A stretch of DNA of 64,000 nucleotides from an uncultured Gemmatimonadota bacterium (GTDB taxonomy: Bacteria; Gemmatimonadota; Gemmatimonadetes; Gemmatimonadales; GWC2-71-9). The translations under genes and the position numbers were made by a program. The stretch's first letter is position 1. Every line of letters begins with the position of its first letter. The notes under the pieces are model-generated. The model did not search any database. It saw nothing but the letters and a program-made list of their open reading frames with translations, and was not told the DNA's origin. The DNA is taken from assembly GCA_937961295.1 (NCBI GenBank), contig CALGOK010000014.1, positions 1 to 64,000 on the forward strand, in the 5' to 3' direction. Positions 62,261 through 64,000 of this stretch are shown here, one piece after another.

Positions 62261-64000
62261 CCGGCCACCGCCTGCTCCGCCGCCTCCCACGCCGCCATCG
62301 CCTCGGCCAGTTCGCCCTGCAGCCGGGCACGCCCGGCGGCCAGCTCTTGCGCGGTCACCGCACCATCGGCAGCGGTGTAGAGCCCGGGATCGGCAAGCCG
62401 CGCCTCGACCGCAGCGAGCTCCTCCTCCAGTGCCGCGACCCGCTGCTCGGCCTCCGCCACCGCACGCTCGAGCCGGCGACGGTCGCTGGCGCCGCTGCCG
62501 GGTCGCGTCGTTGGCGCCGGCCGGGCACGCTGGGCGGCCCTGCCGTGCCGCTGCTCCTCCTCCCGGCGCGCCTTGTCGCGTTCCGCGCGACGCTCCCGCT
62601 CCGCCTCCCACTCCACGAAGCTGCCGGGGTAGTCGTCCAGTCGCGCGTCCTCGAGCGACCACACCCGGGTCACCAGCGACTCGAGCAGTGCGCGGTCGTG
62701 CGAGACCAGCAGCACGGTGCCCTCGTAGTCGTCCAGCGCATCCTCGAGCGCCTCGATCGATTCGACGTCGAGATGGTTGGTCGGTTCGTCGAACACCAGC
62801 AGGTTGGCGTGCTCGAGCATCATCAGCGCCAGCGCCACCCGGGCGCGCTCGCCGCCCGACAGCGTGCCCGCGCGCCGCAGCACCTCGTCGCCGCTGAAAC
62901 CGAAGCGGCCAAGGTGACCCTGGATCTGGCCGCGGGTCCACATCGCGCGACGCACGGCGATCAGGTCGTAGAGCGATGCATCGAGGTCGACGTCGCCGAG
63001 ATCCTGCCGGTAGTAGGCCACCTCCACCGACGGCATCAGCCGCACCGCACCGCCCGCCGGCGGTCGCTCACCGAGCAGCGTGCGCAGCAGCGTGGACTTC
63101 CCCGCCCCGTTCGGACCGATCAGCCCCACCACGTCGCCGCGCCGGAGGATGCCGCTCCACGGTGTGAGCAGCTGGCGCTCGCCGATCGTCACCTCGAGCC
63201 GCTCCGCCACCAGCACCTGGTCGCCGCCGCGCGAGGTGGCGGTGAACGCCACGGCCATCGTTCCCTCGTCGCCGGGCGGCGGCGAGAGCCGTTCCACTCG
63301 TGACAGCCGGCGGCGCCGTCCCTTGGCCTGGGCCGAGTTGCCGCCGGCGATGTTGCGGCGGATGTAGTCCTCCTCGGCGGCGATCCGCGCCTCCTGCTTG
63401 CGCACCGCGCGCTCCTGGGCGAGCCGCCGCTCGGCGCGCTGGCGCAGGAACGCCTCCCAGCCGCCCTCGTACACCTGCGCACCACCGCCCTCGAGGTGCA
63501 GCACGTGATCGGTCACGGCGGCGAGGAACGCGCGGTCGTGCGAGATCAGCAGCAGCGCCTCGTCGAGGTCGCGCAGGTAGCCCTCGAGCCAGCGCGAGGT
63601 CTCGAGGTCAAGGTGGTTGGTCGGCTCGTCGAGGATCAGCAGGTCGGCCGGCGCGGCGAGCTGGCCGGCCAGCGCGAGCCGGCCGCGCTCGCCGCCCGAC
63701 AGCGTGGCCACCTCGCGCTCGCGGGCGTCGGCGGGATTGAAGCCGAGGCCCTCGAGGACGGCATCGACGCGGGCCGTGGCGCTGTACCCGCCGGCGCGCT
63801 CGAACCGCTCCTGGTCCCCGGCGTAGCGATCGAGCATCCCCTGGGTGACCTGATCCCCGGCCTCGCTCATCGCCTGCAACTGCTCGTGCAGTGCGTGCTC
63901 CAGCGCGAACAGGTCGGCGAAGCCGCGCGCCGCCGCCTGCCACACCGTGAGCGCGTCGCCGAGATGGCGGTACTGGTCCATCACGGCGATCCGCAGCCCG
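62257..64000 (-). CDS. ABC-F ATPase (Uup/EttA-like), 5' end beyond the window
   Basis: At least 580 aa; the N-terminus including the first Walker A is missing off the right edge. Retained: first ABC signature TLSGGERGRLALAG and Walker B LLILDEPTNHLD, inter-domain linker with FLRQRAERRLAQERAVRKQEARIAAEEDYIRRN, second ATPase with GPNGAGKSTLLRTL, TLSGGERARVALAL, LLVFDEPTNHLDV. A C-terminal coiled coil (ERAVAEAEQRVAALEEELAAVEARL) argues for Uup- or YheS-like. ABC-F proteins act on ribosomes. Convergent with the S4 gene. Confidence 0.93.
   Translation of the reverse strand, partial: GLRIAVMDQYRHLGDALTVWQAAARGFADLFALEHALHEQLQAMSEAGDQVTQGMLDRYAGDQERFERAGGYSATARVDAVLEGLGFNPADAREREVATLSGGERGRLALAGQLAAPADLLILDEPTNHLDLETSRWLEGYLRDLDEALLLISHDRAFLAAVTDHVLHLEGGGAQVYEGGWEAFLRQRAERRLAQERAVRKQEARIAAEEDYIRRNIAGGNSAQAKGRRRRLSRVERLSPPPGDEGTMAVAFTATSRGGDQVLVAERLEVTIGERQLLTPWSGILRRGDVVGLIGPNGAGKSTLLRTLLGERPPAGGAVRLMPSVEVAYYRQDLGDVDLDASLYDLIAVRRAMWTRGQIQGHLGRFGFSGDEVLRRAGTLSGGERARVALALMMLEHANLLVFDEPTNHLDVESIEALEDALDDYEGTVLLVSHDRALLESLVTRVWSLEDARLDDYPGSFVEWEAERERRAERDKARREEEQRHGRAAQRARPAPTTRPGSGASDRRRLERAVAEAEQRVAALEEELAAVEARLADPGLYTAADGAVTAQELAAGRARLQGELAEAMAAWEAAEQAVAG

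Overview
The window looks like the left end of a metagenome-assembled contig from a high-GC bacterium, most plausibly a Gemmatimonadota-type lineage. The pointers are many exported lipoproteins and 6-bladed beta-propellers, a SARP-type regulator outside Actinobacteria, a complete type IV pilus set, and a topA-trmFO-xerC-hslV-hslU cluster. The taxon is an inference; no rRNA or tRNA gene was found. Bases 1-55 are Illumina adapter, not genome, so the first gene is truncated by an assembly artefact.

Layout. 56-10029: secreted or lipoprotein genes (two divergent choice-of-anchor B proteins, an S15-type peptidase, beta-propeller, small exported proteins) and an AAC(6')-like GNAT. 10127-17816: a signalling block with a SARP/ATPase regulator, an HD-GYP phosphodiesterase behind a possible 24-aa leader ORF, a conserved unknown, and a ferredoxin / degenerate [FeFe]-hydrogenase-like / GGDEF fusion. 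17902-21943: sigma54 activator with a receiver lacking the phospho-Asp, MoaB/MogA, GcvT-like protein and ArgF. 22224-24633: a locus of lower apparent GC holding tiny Cys-containing peptides, a membrane-anchored DsbA-like protein and a beta-propeller. 24886-29976: a LuxR-type HTH gene with a C11 tract, an amidohydrolase split by an amber codon, an SRPBCC protein, two tandem Ig-domain lipoproteins, and a dense cluster of interspersed repeats.

30141-40455 is housekeeping on the minus strand: aroC, aroK, topA, trmFO, xerC, hslV, hslU. A glycosyltransferase gene on the opposite strand sits between xerC and hslV. 40629-47855 is the type IV pilus region: two tandem pilA genes, three minor-pilin-like genes and pilMNOPQ, feeding directly into aroC. 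48146-61773 holds glycan or membrane functions (TMTC-like protein, membrane-fused spermidine-synthase-like protein, GT-C and GT2 transferases, methyltransferase) in an operon headed by a PilS/PilR-like two-component pair. 61033-64000 has a DUF2461 protein, an Hsp15-like S4 protein and an ABC-F ATPase that runs off the right edge.

Several families of short interspersed palindromic elements run through the intergenic spaces and in a few places into coding sequence. The most unusual items are the peptide/DsbA/propeller locus, the cysteine-depleted hydrogenase-GGDEF fusion, the 93-bp element in three copies, the locus-specific 'word' hairpins, and two genes that appear to start at CTG.
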